From Anaerolineae bacterium (GTDB lineage: Bacteria; Chloroflexota; Anaerolineae; Aggregatilineales; Ch27): DNA of 64,000 nucleotides. The stretch covers positions 53,735 to 117,734 of the forward strand of contig JABLXG010000011.1 in NCBI GenBank assembly GCA_013178165.1, read 5' to 3'. The notes under the pieces were generated by a model. That model was not told the DNA's origin and searched no databases. It saw only the letters and a list, made by a program, of their open reading frames with translations. Both the position numbers and the translations under genes were made by a program. This document shows, in pieces, positions 1 to 9,883 of this stretch (within the stretch, counting starts at the first letter, position 1; every line of letters starts with the position of its first letter).

Positions 1-553
1 CGATATCGAACACGCCGCTGCTGGCGGCGTCGCTCACTTCGGTAGCGATGCGCCCGGTCATGTGCAGCCGGACGTAATCCTTGGGGAAAACCACGCGGTG
101 CGTCCGGGCCAGACGTTCCGGCTCGTGGCGGGCCAGCCAGAGCAGCGTAGCGCCCATGAAACCCACCGCCGGGAGTGTGCCCGCCAACCCGGCGTAACGC
201 TCCGGTCCTAGCACAGCGGTCAGCGCCTCGCACTCGGCGGCGCTGCGCTGATCGGCCCAGATGATGGCCGGGCCGAGCGGTTCGCCCGCCGCGTCCAGCA
301 GCACTGTCCCGTGCATCTGGCCGCTGAAGCTGATAGCGGCGACGTCAGTGCGCCTTGCTGCTGCAATGACTTCCTGCGTCGCGCTGACCACAGCTTGCCA
401 CCAGGTCTGCGGCTCCTGTTCGGCGCGGTCGGGGGCGGGCTTAAGCACCGGGTACTCCCGCCCGGCCACGGCCACGATTCCGGCAGATTCGGGGTCAAAG
501 AGCACGGCTTTGGCGCTCGACGTCCCGATATCCAGGCCTAACAGCAACGGCAT
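1..553 (-). CDS. xylB: Xylulokinase, FGGY family (partial, C-terminus off window)
   Basis: The first 184 codons of a sugar kinase that phosphorylates D-xylulose with ATP, feeding the pentose phosphate pathway in the cytosol. The protein begins MPLLLGLDIGTSSAKAVLFD, the phosphate-1 motif of FGGY kinases. It continues with ISFSGQMHGTVLLD and PAIIWADQRS, which are typical of XylB (the Met-His pair contacts xylulose). The start is the ATG at 553, preceded by AGGAAGG. It is the last visible gene of the leftward operon headed by araB, but a 349-bp gap with a hairpin separates it from the binding-protein gene, so it may be partly independent. The C-terminal FGGY signature lies outside the window. 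Family assignment is firm; xylulose specificity is inferred from the N-terminal motifs. Confidence 0.88.
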   Translation of the reverse strand, partial: MPLLLGLDIGTSSAKAVLFDPESAGIVAVAGREYPVLKPAPDRAEQEPQTWWQAVVSATQEVIAAARRTDVAAISFSGQMHGTVLLDAAGEPLGPAIIWADQRSAAECEALTAVLGPERYAGLAGTLPAVGFMGATLLWLARHEPERLARTHRVVFPKDYVRLHMTGRIATEVSDAASSGVFDI

Positions 554-902
554 AGCAGCCTTCCTGAAGTTCCTGCAGGGCGCGTATTCCGGCACTGTGT
601 GTACCCGCACAAAGCAAAGCCTCATAGCGCGGGCCTGCGACAGCTTGCCGATAACTATAGCAAGCCTGCCCGGCCAGTGGAAAGCCCCCATAAGAGAGGC
701 CGGGAGACTGTCCGGGGCGTTGCGGCGCTGTGGTACTCAGACACCGCTGGCTGCGGGGCTGGCCCCTCCCCAGTGTGTCCTGCCGCCCCACAACCATGTC
801 AGGCCATCTCTTCACACCGCCGGGCCGGGAATCAGGCTGCGCGGGCCGGAAACCACCCAGCCCGCGCAGCGATCTGGCAAAAGCAACCGGCTACTGCAGC
901 GG
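554..902. other. Intergenic region between xylB and the sugar-binding-protein gene
   Basis: A 349-bp stretch without a convincing gene. It contains the GC-rich inverted repeat at 836-870, described separately. A weak minus-strand -10-like TATAGT lies at 654-659, about 100 bp ahead of the kinase start, with no good -35. Short open frames here have no ribosome-binding site or recognisable product. Confidence 0.5.
836..870 (-). terminator. GC-rich hairpin downstream of the binding-protein gene
   Basis: Perfect 11-bp inverted repeat: GCTGCGCGGGC at 836-846 and GCCCGCGCAGC at 860-870, with a 13-nt loop. It lies 33 bp past the stop of the minus-strand gene ending at 903. No T-run follows on either strand, so it is better read as a 3'-end-stabilising or attenuating structure than as a classic intrinsic terminator. 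Confidence 0.4.
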
Positions 903-1880
903 TTACGAAGCGCGCCAGTACTGGCTGTTCTCCGCGGTGATCACCACCACGCCGGTATCCACGTTGGGCGGCAGCGGCGAGATGCCCGCGGCCTTCCAGT
1001 CAGACACGGACTTGATGAACCCGTTGCGAACCATGTAGAGCATCATCAGGCCCCAGAAGCCCATCTGCCAGGTACCCTGGGCCAGCGTGGCGCTCAGTTC
1101 GCCGCTGTCGATCAGGTCAAGCGTGCCCTCGTCATAGTCGAAGCCGATAATCTTGATCTGCCCGGAGAGGCCAGCCTCGCGTACCGCCTGCCCGACCCCG
1201 ACCGCGCCCAGCGCATCCGTGGCAAACACACCCTTGATATCCGGGTTGGCCTGCAGCAGGGACGACATCTGCTGGGCGGCGATGGTCGAGTTGTTCTGGT
1301 CATCGATGATCAGGTCGTCAGAGGTCACGACATCCGGGAACTCGGCAGCCAGCGTGTCGATGAAGCCCTGGCGACGCTGGACATGGTTGAGCTGGGCGGT
1401 CACGCTGGAGATCGCCACCTTGCCGGAGCCAACCAGCGGGGCCAGCCAGCGGGCGGCCACTACACCGGCATAGTAGTTGCCCGTCCCCACAAACGAGTAA
1501 CGCTTGCTGAGGGGCGAGTCAGCGTCAAAGCAGACCACCGGGATGCCGGCCTCGATAGCGGCGTTGATGGGGGCGATGAAGGCATCCGGGTTGGCAATGG
1601 TCGGCAGGATGCCATCGGGCTGCTGGCCCGCTACTTCCTCAAAGACGCGGGTCTCGGCGATGATGTCGTTCTCCGGCGTGCCGGTGTAGATCGCTTCAAC
1701 CCCCAGGAATTCGGCGGCGTCCTGCATCCCGCGGTAGCAGTCCTTCCAGTAGTCGATGCCGGAAACGAACGTGACCATATAGTAGGTCTGCTTCTCCTGG
1801 GCCTTGACCGTCTTAAGGGCCGGGAGCAGACCCGACGCGGCTAAAATACTGCTGGCTTTAAGAAATTCACGACGCTTCAC
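903..1880 (-). CDS. Sugar ABC transporter substrate-binding protein (RbsB-type), Tat-like signal
   Basis: Extracellular binding protein of a ribose/pentose-type (CUT2) ABC importer, 325 residues and two alternating alpha/beta lobes. It starts at a GTG (1880) with AAAGGAGA seven bases upstream. The N-terminus KRREFLKASSILAASG has the twin-arginine pattern and ends near a KAQ cleavage site; there is no lipobox cysteine. Diagnostic segments are YMVTFVSGIDYWKDCYRGM, GIPVVCFDADSP, FVGTGNYYAG and KIIGFDYDEGTLDLI, as in RbsB/LsrB-like proteins. Permease and ATPase genes lie directly upstream in the same operon. The sugar cannot be read from sequence; the operon with araB and araD suggests a pentose. 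Confidence 0.85.
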   Translation of the reverse strand: MKRREFLKASSILAASGLLPALKTVKAQEKQTYYMVTFVSGIDYWKDCYRGMQDAAEFLGVEAIYTGTPENDIIAETRVFEEVAGQQPDGILPTIANPDAFIAPINAAIEAGIPVVCFDADSPLSKRYSFVGTGNYYAGVVAARWLAPLVGSGKVAISSVTAQLNHVQRRQGFIDTLAAEFPDVVTSDDLIIDDQNNSTIAAQQMSSLLQANPDIKGVFATDALGAVGVGQAVREAGLSGQIKIIGFDYDEGTLDLIDSGELSATLAQGTWQMGFWGLMMLYMVRNGFIKSVSDWKAAGISPLPPNVDTGVVVITAENSQYWRAS

Positions 1881-1943
1881 AGGGAAATCTCCTTTTCCTC
1901 TCTAAAGAACGGACGAACAGAGACGTACAGAACCGAACAGGGC

Positions 1944-2960
1944 CTAAGCCTTCCGGCGGGTCGGGCGGGCCTGGAAGCGCTGGCTGAACGTGTCGAAGCC
2001 CACCGCCAGCAGCAGGATGATGCCCATCGCCAGGTTCTGCCAGTAGACCGGCACCCGCAACAGCACCATCCCGTTGTTGATGAACCCGACGAAGATCAGG
2101 CCGAGCAGACCGCCCAGCACCGTGCCCTTACCGCCCTTCAGGCTGGCCCCACCGATAATACAGGCCGCGATCAGGCGCAACTCTTCACCGGTGCCTGACC
2201 CCGGATCGGCTACCGTAAAGCGCGAGACCGACAGCACGCCGGCCAGCGCCGCCAGCAGCCCCGACAGCGCGTAGACACCGATCGTAATCCGATCCACGTT
2301 GATGCCGGAAAGCCGGGCTGCGTCCGGATTGCCGCCGACATAGTAGATGTTGCGGAATAACGCCGAACGGCGCATCAGCACATCCCCGACGAACACCACA
2401 AACAGCGCAATCAGGATCAGGTTCGCCACGCCCAGCGTCTTGCCCTGGCCCAGGACAAAGAAGTCCTGGGGCAGGCTGGCGATGGGAGAGCCTTCTGTGA
2501 TGGCCAGGCCGACCCCGCGGGCGATGCTCATCATGCCCAGGGTAGTGATGAAGGGGTTGATCCCGGCCTTGGTGATCAGCAGGCCGTTGGTCAGCCCGGC
2601 CAGCGCACCCGCACCCACGCCAACGAGCACCGCCAGCCAGATCGGCAGGCCGCCGCGCAGAGCCACCGCCGTCGTCACCCCGCCCATAGCGAAAACCGAC
2701 CCCACCGACAGGTCAAACCCGCCAGAGACCAGGGCCGCCGTCATGCCGACCATCATGATCGCCGAGGCCGAAAAGCCCATCAGAATCGCATTGATATTGG
2801 CCGAGCTAAGGAAACGCCCGGTCTGCCATTCCAGCAGCAAACCCACCAGGATGATCATCACGATCAGGGTGAATTCCCGGAAGCGAAGCATCCGCTGCAA
2901 GAATCCGGCCACCCCGTCGTAGCCAGCCCTGCCTGTCGCCGCCGCATCGACCTTGCTCAT
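1944..2960 (-). CDS. Sugar ABC transporter permease (RbsC-type)
   Basis: Integral membrane permease of a CUT2 sugar importer, 338 residues with about eight to ten hydrophobic helices. Family landmarks are [50 protein letters not shown] and the C-terminal IIGGASLKGGKGTVLGGLLG, all standard for RbsC/XylH/YtfT proteins. Its ATG (2958-2960) overlaps the stop of the ATPase gene by four bases, indicating translational coupling. The binding protein follows 63 bp downstream. It probably forms a homodimer or pairs with the two-domain ATPase encoded just before it. Confidence 0.9.
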   Translation of the reverse strand: MSKVDAAATGRAGYDGVAGFLQRMLRFREFTLIVMIILVGLLLEWQTGRFLSSANINAILMGFSASAIMMVGMTAALVSGGFDLSVGSVFAMGGVTTAVALRGGLPIWLAVLVGVGAGALAGLTNGLLITKAGINPFITTLGMMSIARGVGLAITEGSPIASLPQDFFVLGQGKTLGVANLILIALFVVFVGDVLMRRSALFRNIYYVGGNPDAARLSGINVDRITIGVYALSGLLAALAGVLSVSRFTVADPGSGTGEELRLIAACIIGGASLKGGKGTVLGGLLGLIFVGFINNGMVLLRVPVYWQNLAMGIILLLAVGFDTFSQRFQARPTRRKA

Positions 2961-4453
2961 GCCCCATTCTCCTGCCCACTGGCATACGTCATGATCAGTT
3001 CCTCGGTAGCCTCGCTGGCCGCCAGCTCAGCGACGATCGCGCCCTCGTGCATCACCAGGATGCGGTCGCTCATGCCCAGGATTTCCGGCAATTCGGAGGA
3101 TACCATGATCACCCCGACGCCTTCCCGTGCCAGCTGGCGCAGCAGATGGTGGATCTCCCGCTTGGCCCCCACGTCAATGCCGCGCGTTGGCTCATCGACA
3201 ATCAGGATGCTCGGCCTGATCGCCAGCCACTTGGCTACCAGGGTCTTCTGCTGGTTGCCGCCGCTCAGACGGCGCACTTCCTGATCCGGCCCGTAGGTGC
3301 TGATGTTCAGCCGCCCGATGTACTCGCGGGCCAGGGCCACCTCCCGCGCCGGCACGACGAAGCCGTTAGCCGTCACCTGCGCCAGCGACGCCGCCTCGAT
3401 ATTGGCCTTAAGCGCCATATCCAGGAATAGCCCGGCAGCCTTGCGGTCTTCCGGCAGGTAGGCCAGACGCAGATTAATGGCATCCTGCGGCGAGTTGATG
3501 GTGACCGGACGGCCCTTCAGGAAGATTTCGCCGCTTTCCTTTTCATCCGCGCCGAAGATCGCCCGCATCAACTCTGAGCGCCCGGAGCCGATCAGCCCGG
3601 CAAAGCCGAGCACCTCACCCTGGTAGAGCGTGAAACTGCAGGCATGCTGCTGGCCAGGCAGGCGCAGGTTGCGTACTTCCAGCAACGGCTCGCCGCGCCC
3701 GGTGCTCTTCTCCGGGTACATGTCGGTCAGTTCGCGGCCCACCATCATCCGGATCACCTCCTCCGGGGAGGTCTCTACGGTGATCCGCGTGCCGATGTAA
3801 CGGCCATCGCGCAGCACGGTGATCCGGTCGGAGAGGGCGAAGATCTCGCTCAGTTTGTGACTGATGTACAGGATGCCCACCCCCTCCGCCGCCAGCCGGC
3901 GCAGCAGGGCGAAGAGCGTCTCCGCTTCGTGCTCGGTCAGCGCGGAAGTCGGCTCATCCAGGATCAGCACCTTGCACTGCCTGGAGAGCGCCTTGGTGAT
4001 CTCCACGAGTTGCTGGTTAGCCACAGAAAGCGTGCTGACCTCGGCGCGGGGATCGACAGCTACGTTCAGGCGAGCCAGTTCGCGCCGAGCGTTCTCAAAC
4101 AGCTCGCCATATTTGACCATGCCCAGCCGGTCAGTCGGCAGGCGACCCGGATAAATATTCTCAGCCACCGTCAGGGCCGGGATAACGCTCAACTCCTGAT
4201 GGACGATGGCGATACCCAGGGCGATTGCTTCCTGCGGGCTGCGCAGGGCGACGGGCTGCCCCTGGAAGAAGATCTGGCCGGCGTCGGCGCTGTACACGCC
4301 GGAAAGAATCTTCATCAGCGTGCTTTTGCCTGCGCCGTTTTCCCCGATCACAGCGTGGATTTCGCCAGCTTGTAATTCGAGCTGGACATCATCCAACGCC
4401 AGCGTGCCCGGAAATTGCTTGGTGATACCTCTGGCTTCAAGTAGCACAGACAT
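2957..4453 (-). CDS. Sugar ABC transporter ATP-binding protein, duplicated NBD (RbsA/MglA-type)
   Basis: Cytosolic ATPase with two fused nucleotide-binding domains, 498 residues from the ATG at 4453 (an upstream in-frame GTG at 4462 is possible but has no better ribosome site). Domain 1 has Walker [13 protein letters not shown] and Walker B VLILDEPTSAL. Domain 2 has a degenerate P-loop region GLIGSGRSELMR, signature [15 protein letters not shown] and Walker [13 protein letters not shown]. This asymmetric tandem layout is normal for RbsA/MglA/XylG ATPases. It lies between the isomerase gene (30-bp gap) and the permease (4-bp overlap). Confidence 0.92.
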   Translation of the reverse strand: MSVLLEARGITKQFPGTLALDDVQLELQAGEIHAVIGENGAGKSTLMKILSGVYSADAGQIFFQGQPVALRSPQEAIALGIAIVHQELSVIPALTVAENIYPGRLPTDRLGMVKYGELFENARRELARLNVAVDPRAEVSTLSVANQQLVEITKALSRQCKVLILDEPTSALTEHEAETLFALLRRLAAEGVGILYISHKLSEIFALSDRITVLRDGRYIGTRITVETSPEEVIRMMVGRELTDMYPEKSTGRGEPLLEVRNLRLPGQQHACSFTLYQGEVLGFAGLIGSGRSELMRAIFGADEKESGEIFLKGRPVTINSPQDAINLRLAYLPEDRKAAGLFLDMALKANIEAASLAQVTANGFVVPAREVALAREYIGRLNISTYGPDQEVRRLSGGNQQKTLVAKWLAIRPSILIVDEPTRGIDVGAKREIHHLLRQLAREGVGVIMVSSELPEILGMSDRILVMHEGAIVAELAASEATEELIMTYASGQENGA

Positions 4454-4483
4454 GGTCTTCACCCGGCGCCCAGCCGGTGACTC

Positions 4484-5941
<1,458 letters not shown>

Positions 5942-5990
5942 CGTCGTTTCGCTCCTTGAACGCGTGTGTTCAGCCCGTCTGACGGCAGCC

Positions 5991-6644
5991 TTAGCGCTGC
6001 CCGTAGACATTCTGGTAACGATCGTACAGCCGGTCGATATCCGCCTGCGCCAGGGGGATCGGCGTGCCGATCTGCAGCGCCGCCCAGACGATCGCGGCGT
6101 TATCCTCGGTCATCACCGCCGCTTTGACCGCCGCCTCAGCCGTCGGCCCGATGGTGAACACGCCGTGATTCTGCAGGATGCAAGCCGGGCTTCGGCTGCC
6201 GGTCAGTGTCTCCACAACCACCTTCCCGATCTCCTCCCCACCGATCAGGGCGAAGCCGCCGCAGGGTATGGGACCGCCAAACTCGTCGGCCATAGCTGTG
6301 GTAGTGCAGGGGATCTCCCGCCCCAGGATGGCGAAGGCGGTGGCATAACGCGAATGGGTGTGCACCACGCCGTTCACGTGCGGCATATGCCGGTAGATGT
6401 AGCAATGCGAAGCCGTGTCGGAGGACATCTTGTAATCCCCCTCCACCAGCCTGCCATCCAGATCGACGATCACCATGTTTTCCGGAGTGAGATCGGGAAA
6501 CTTGACACCGCTGGGTTTGATCACCACCAGCCCGGTCTCCGGATCGCGGGCGCTAATATTGCCGCTGGTCCAGGCGACCAGGTTGTTCTGCGGCAGCAAC
6601 GCGTGCAACGCGCAGACCGTTTCCCGCAAAGCCTGTAGTTTCAT
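5991..6644 (-). CDS. araD: L-ribulose-5-phosphate 4-epimerase
   Basis: Zinc-dependent class II aldolase/adducin-fold enzyme that converts L-ribulose 5-phosphate to D-xylulose 5-phosphate, the last step of bacterial arabinose catabolism. It is 217 residues from the ATG at 6644 (AAGGG about ten bases upstream). Visible motifs are TSGNISARDPETG, IKPSGVKFPDLTPENMV, the metal-binding VVHTHSRYATAFA, and ILQNHGVFTIG. These match AraD rather than fuculose-phosphate aldolase. It follows araB after 93 bp that contain a hairpin, and precedes the FucI-like gene by 49 bp. Confidence 0.92.
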   Translation of the reverse strand: MKLQALRETVCALHALLPQNNLVAWTSGNISARDPETGLVVIKPSGVKFPDLTPENMVIVDLDGRLVEGDYKMSSDTASHCYIYRHMPHVNGVVHTHSRYATAFAILGREIPCTTTAMADEFGGPIPCGGFALIGGEEIGKVVVETLTGSRSPACILQNHGVFTIGPTAEAAVKAAVMTEDNAAIVWAALQIGTPIPLAQADIDRLYDRYQNVYGQR

Positions 6645-6682
6645 GTGCTGACATCCCTTGAACAGTCCGAAGCTGGCGGGTG

Positions 6683-6712
6683 GCCAGGGCGCCGCGTGAA
6701 CGGCACCCTGGC
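6683..6712 (-). other. Intercistronic hairpin between araB and araD
   Basis: Inverted repeat with arms GCCAGGGCGCC (6683-6693) and GGCACCCTGGC (6702-6712): 11 bp with one G-U pair in the minus-strand RNA, and an 8-nt loop. There is no T-run, so full termination is unlikely. It could stabilise the upstream araB message or tune araD expression. Confidence 0.4.
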
Positions 6713-6737
6713 GCATCAGGTCAGGTCCCCTTGAGGG

Positions 6738-8399
6738 TTAACCGGTTGCCACGCCGCGCGCCGCCAGCTTGATCGCCTTGAGGCGCTTCATGACGTCATT
6801 GCCCCCGCGCCCAAAGTAGTCGTGCAGGAGCTTGTATTCAGCGTAAAGCTGATCGTAAACTGCCTTGTTTTCCGGGATTGGTCGGACAACACGATCCTTG
6901 AGTTTGCCCATCTTCTCGGCGGCAGCTTTGATGTTGGGGTAGACCCCCGCGGCGACAGCGGCGTGCATGGCCGAGCCGAGCGCCGGCGATTGCGCCGATC
7001 CGGCGAACTTGAGCATCTTACCGGTGACGTCGGCGTAAATCTGGACGAGTAGCTGGTTCTTCTCCGGCAGGCCGCCAGCCAGCACCAGTTCGTTCACCGC
7101 CAGGCCCTTCGCCTCAAAGGCTTCGATGATGACCCGCGTGCCGTAAGCGGTCGCTTCGATCAGGGCGCGGTAGATGTCCGGGGCGCGGGTAGCCAGGGTA
7201 GCTCCCAGCAACAGGCCGGTCAGATCGGCGTCAACCAGAATTGACCGGTTGCCGTTCCACCAGTCGAGGGCGATCAGGCCGTGTTCACCCGGTTTCTGTT
7301 TGGCCGCTTCGGTCTCCAGATACTTATGCAGGTCCACACCAGCCGCTTTGGCCGCTTCGTGGTATTCCGGCGGGACGGCATGATCGACAAACCAGGCGAA
7401 GATATCGCCCACCCCGCTCTGGCCAGCTTCGTAGCCGTACATACCGGGGACGATGCCGCCATCCACAACGCCACACATGCCATCGACTTCGCGCAGTTCG
7501 GTACCGATCAGCATGTGGCAGGTGGAGGTGCCCATGATCATGACCATCGTGCCCGGCTCGGTGACCTTGACAGCGGGCGGGGTGACATGCGCGTCGACGT
7601 TGGCTACCGCCACGGCGATGCCGGGCCGCAGGCCGGTCGCCTCCGCCATCTCCGGCACCAGACCGCCGGCGCGGTCGCCAAGCTGGGCAAAGACCCGGCT
7701 CATCTTGGTATCAACCACATCGGCAAGATCGGGATGCAGGGCGGCGAAATACTCGCGTGGCGGATACGTGCCATCCTGCACCATGGCCTTATAACCGGCG
7801 GTGCAGGCGTTGCGCGTCTCCACGCCGCACAGCTGCCAGATCACCCAGTCGGCGGCCTCGATAAACCGATCGGCGGCGTGGTAGATCTCCGGCGCTTCCT
7901 GCAGGGTTTGTAGCATCTTGCTGAAGAACCACTCGGAGGAAATCTTGCCGCCGTAACGGTTGAGCCATGCCTGGTTCATCCGGCGGGCAGTTTCGTTGAT
8001 CTGGTCGGCCTGGGGTTGGGCGGCGTGATGCTTCCAGAGTTTGACCCAGCTGTGGGGGTTGTCGCGGTACTCAGGCAGGTAGCACAGGGGGGTACCATCC
8101 GCTTTGACCGGCAACATGGTGCAGGCGGTGAAATCAATGCCAATGCCGACCACCTCGGCAGGGTCGATCCCGCTTTCCTTAAGGACGGCGGGAATCGTGT
8201 GCTTGATAACGCCGATATAATCCTGAGGAGCCTGCAAGGCCCAGTCCGGCGGAAGCGGTTTGTCACTCCCGGGGAGTGTGTGGTCAATGACCCGGTGGGG
8301 ATACGGGTAGACCGCCGTGGCGATCTCACGACCGTCACGCACATCCACCAGCACCGCGCGCCCTGATTCGGTCCCGAAGTCTATGCCGATCGTATACAT
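6738..8399 (-). CDS. araB: L-ribulokinase
   Basis: FGGY-family kinase that phosphorylates L-ribulose to L-ribulose 5-phosphate, 553 residues. The start chosen is the ATG at 8399 with AAAGGTG six bases upstream; a GTG nine bases earlier is a weaker alternative. The N-terminus [19 protein letters not shown] and the motifs [40 protein letters not shown] and [17 protein letters not shown] are characteristic of AraB rather than XylB. It is the first gene of the leftward operon and has its own promoter and operator upstream, so expression should rise with arabinose. Confidence 0.95.
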   Translation of the reverse strand: MYTIGIDFGTESGRAVLVDVRDGREIATAVYPYPHRVIDHTLPGSDKPLPPDWALQAPQDYIGVIKHTIPAVLKESGIDPAEVVGIGIDFTACTMLPVKADGTPLCYLPEYRDNPHSWVKLWKHHAAQPQADQINETARRMNQAWLNRYGGKISSEWFFSKMLQTLQEAPEIYHAADRFIEAADWVIWQLCGVETRNACTAGYKAMVQDGTYPPREYFAALHPDLADVVDTKMSRVFAQLGDRAGGLVPEMAEATGLRPGIAVAVANVDAHVTPPAVKVTEPGTMVMIMGTSTCHMLIGTELREVDGMCGVVDGGIVPGMYGYEAGQSGVGDIFAWFVDHAVPPEYHEAAKAAGVDLHKYLETEAAKQKPGEHGLIALDWWNGNRSILVDADLTGLLLGATLATRAPDIYRALIEATAYGTRVIIEAFEAKGLAVNELVLAGGLPEKNQLLVQIYADVTGKMLKFAGSAQSPALGSAMHAAVAAGVYPNIKAAAEKMGKLKDRVVRPIPENKAVYDQLYAEYKLLHDYFGRGGNDVMKRLKAIKLAARGVATG

Positions 8400-8430
8400 T
8401 GCCAGCACCTTTAATGTGTGGTATGCTTTC

Positions 8431-8444
8431 TGTGAACGTTCACA
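8431..8444. promoter_or_regulatory. LacI-type operator upstream of araB
   Basis: Perfect 14-bp palindrome TGTGAACGTTCACA with the central CG typical of LacI-family sites. It lies 5 bp downstream of the proposed araB -10, around the transcription start, where bound repressor would block initiation. A second copy with one change lies before araA (9711-9724). The regulator gene lies between the two sites. Confidence 0.72.
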
Positions 8445-8449
8445 GTATC

Positions 8450-8478
8450 AGCGTAACATCATTATGCATCTTCGTCAA
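8450..8478 (-). promoter_or_regulatory. Putative araB operon promoter
   Basis: On the minus strand a -35 TTGACG (8478-8473) and a -10 TACGCT (8455-8450) are separated by 17 bp. The -10 is weak, but the layout copies that of the araA promoter (TTGACA-17-TACGTT), also followed within ten bases by the palindrome. The conserved architecture is the main support. Confidence 0.45.
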
Positions 8479-8626
8479 GTAGTTATGGGGGATTCCAACA
8501 GGCCCGGCGCAGCCGACACCGCCATCCCCGCCCCGCCGGAAATCATCCTCACCGGATCATCGCTCTATGGCGCCGTCGCCCGCCGCCCCGTCCCTGCCTC
8601 CGGCGGCCCAGACCCAGGAGCCACTT

Positions 8627-9649
8627 ATGGCCAAACCATCGCGCCGCATCACCCTCAATGACGTCGCCCGCCTTTCCGGCGTTTCCTACCAGACCGTCTC
8701 GCGGGTGATCAACAGTCACCCCTACGTGGCCCAGGAAACCCGCGAGCGCGTCCTGGCAGCGATCAAGAAGCTGGACTATCACCCCAACCGGGCCGCCAAG
8801 AGTCTGGTCACCCGGCGCTCGCATACCATCGCCATCATCGCTTTTGGCATGGCCTATTATGGCCCGCTGCAGATGCTACTCAACATCGAAAGCGCGGCCA
8901 AAGCCGCCGGGTATGACCTGATCTTCTCCACTGTATCCGAAATGTCAGTCCAGAGCTTCCGGGACGCCATCGAGCGCCTGGCCGGCTGGCATGTCGATGG
9001 CATCGTCGCCATCACCCCGGTCTGTGGCTGCAACACCGATGAGTTGTATGTCGCCTGCGGCAGCACCCCCCTCGTGTTGATTGATACCTGCCTCGGCCAG
9101 CACGTTCCCTCGGTAGTGATCGACCAGGGCTACGGCTCCCACCTGATTACCCGCCACGTGATTGAGCTGGGCCACACCGCCATCGCTGAACTGAGTGGCC
9201 CGCTCAACTGGTACGGGGCGGAGGCCCGCCATAGCGCCTGGCTGCAGACCATTCAGGAAGCCGGGCTGACTCCCGGCCCCAGCATCGCCGGCGATTGGAG
9301 CGCCCGCAGCGGCTACGAGGGGGCGCTGGCGCTGTTGAAGATGGGCGTGCGCTTTTCCGCGCTGGTGGTCGGCAACGACCAGATGGCCCTGGGGGCGGTG
9401 CAGGCGTTGCGCGAACGCGGCCTGCGCGTCCCGGAAGATGTGTCGGTCACCGGCTACGATAACCTGCCGGAGGCTGCCTACTTCAACCCGCCTCTGACCA
9501 CGATCTGGCAGGACTTCAGCATCGTCGGCCAGCGTAGCGTGGAGATGCTGATCGATCGGATTGCCGATCCCGCCGCCCCGGCGGAGCAGCGGGTGATCTA
9601 CCCCCGTCTGATCATCCGCGAAAGCACGGTTCCTTTCCAGGGCTGGTAA
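8627..9649 (+). CDS. LacI-family transcriptional regulator, probable arabinose repressor
   Basis: DNA-binding repressor of 340 residues from the ATG at 8627 (CAGGAG seven bases upstream). The N-terminal helix-turn-helix ITLNDVARLSGVSYQTVSRV is followed by the hinge region HPNRAAKSLVTRRS and a periplasmic-binding-protein-like effector domain containing ALVVGNDQMALGAVQALRERG. The recognition helix carries Tyr-Gln in the positions that LacI uses to read its GTGA half-sites, which fits the TGTGAACGTTCACA palindromes on both sides of the gene. It probably represses both arabinose operons and is released by arabinose or a derivative. This is functionally like AraR, but without that protein's GntR-type DNA-binding domain. 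Confidence 0.88.
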   Translation: MAKPSRRITLNDVARLSGVSYQTVSRVINSHPYVAQETRERVLAAIKKLDYHPNRAAKSLVTRRSHTIAIIAFGMAYYGPLQMLLNIESAAKAAGYDLIFSTVSEMSVQSFRDAIERLAGWHVDGIVAITPVCGCNTDELYVACGSTPLVLIDTCLGQHVPSVVIDQGYGSHLITRHVIELGHTAIAELSGPLNWYGAEARHSAWLQTIQEAGLTPGPSIAGDWSARSGYEGALALLKMGVRFSALVVGNDQMALGAVQALRERGLRVPEDVSVTGYDNLPEAAYFNPPLTTIWQDFSIVGQRSVEMLIDRIADPAAPAEQRVIYPRLIIRESTVPFQGW

Positions 9650-9672
9650 AGAACAGGAGAACTATTAGCTGA

Positions 9673-9701
9673 TTGACAACCGACAGAGACTATGCTACGT
9701 T
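9673..9701 (+). promoter_or_regulatory. araA operon promoter
   Basis: Consensus -35 TTGACA (9673-9678), a 17-bp spacer and -10 TACGTT (9696-9701). The operator begins 9 bp further on. It would drive araA, the second ABC transporter and the GH51 gene, with a leader of about 170 nt before araA. Confidence 0.6.
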
Positions 9702-9710
9702 GAGTGCATA

Positions 9711-9724
9711 TGTGAACGTTGACA
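9711..9724. promoter_or_regulatory. LacI-type operator upstream of araA
   Basis: TGTGAACGTTGACA, identical to the araB operator except one base in the right half-site (CGTTCACA to CGTTGACA). It covers the expected +1 of the araA promoter. The slightly imperfect palindrome may be the weaker of the two sites. Confidence 0.68.
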
Positions 9725-9883
9725 GAAATGGACACCTTGCGCGCGCCAACGTTGGTTAGCTTCCCCGGACGTCACCCTCAGGTCCACACCTTGACGCCCA
9801 GAACCAGCCGGGCGCGACCAGTATTTTTATCTTAGATAACAGGTATCCGCAGAAAGCATCATTAGCTAGAAAGAGTCTTCCCC

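Noticed and set aside
261..1844. Long open plus-strand frame (527 codons)
   Set aside because: Lies antisense to the kinase and the well-supported binding-protein gene; Arg/Ala/Pro/Gly-rich, with no family motifs or ribosome site. High GC makes such antisense frames common.
5942..6010. N-terminal extension of the FucI-like protein (23 extra residues)
   Set aside because: Would overlap araD, and the internal ATG at 5941 has an AAGGAG site at proper spacing.
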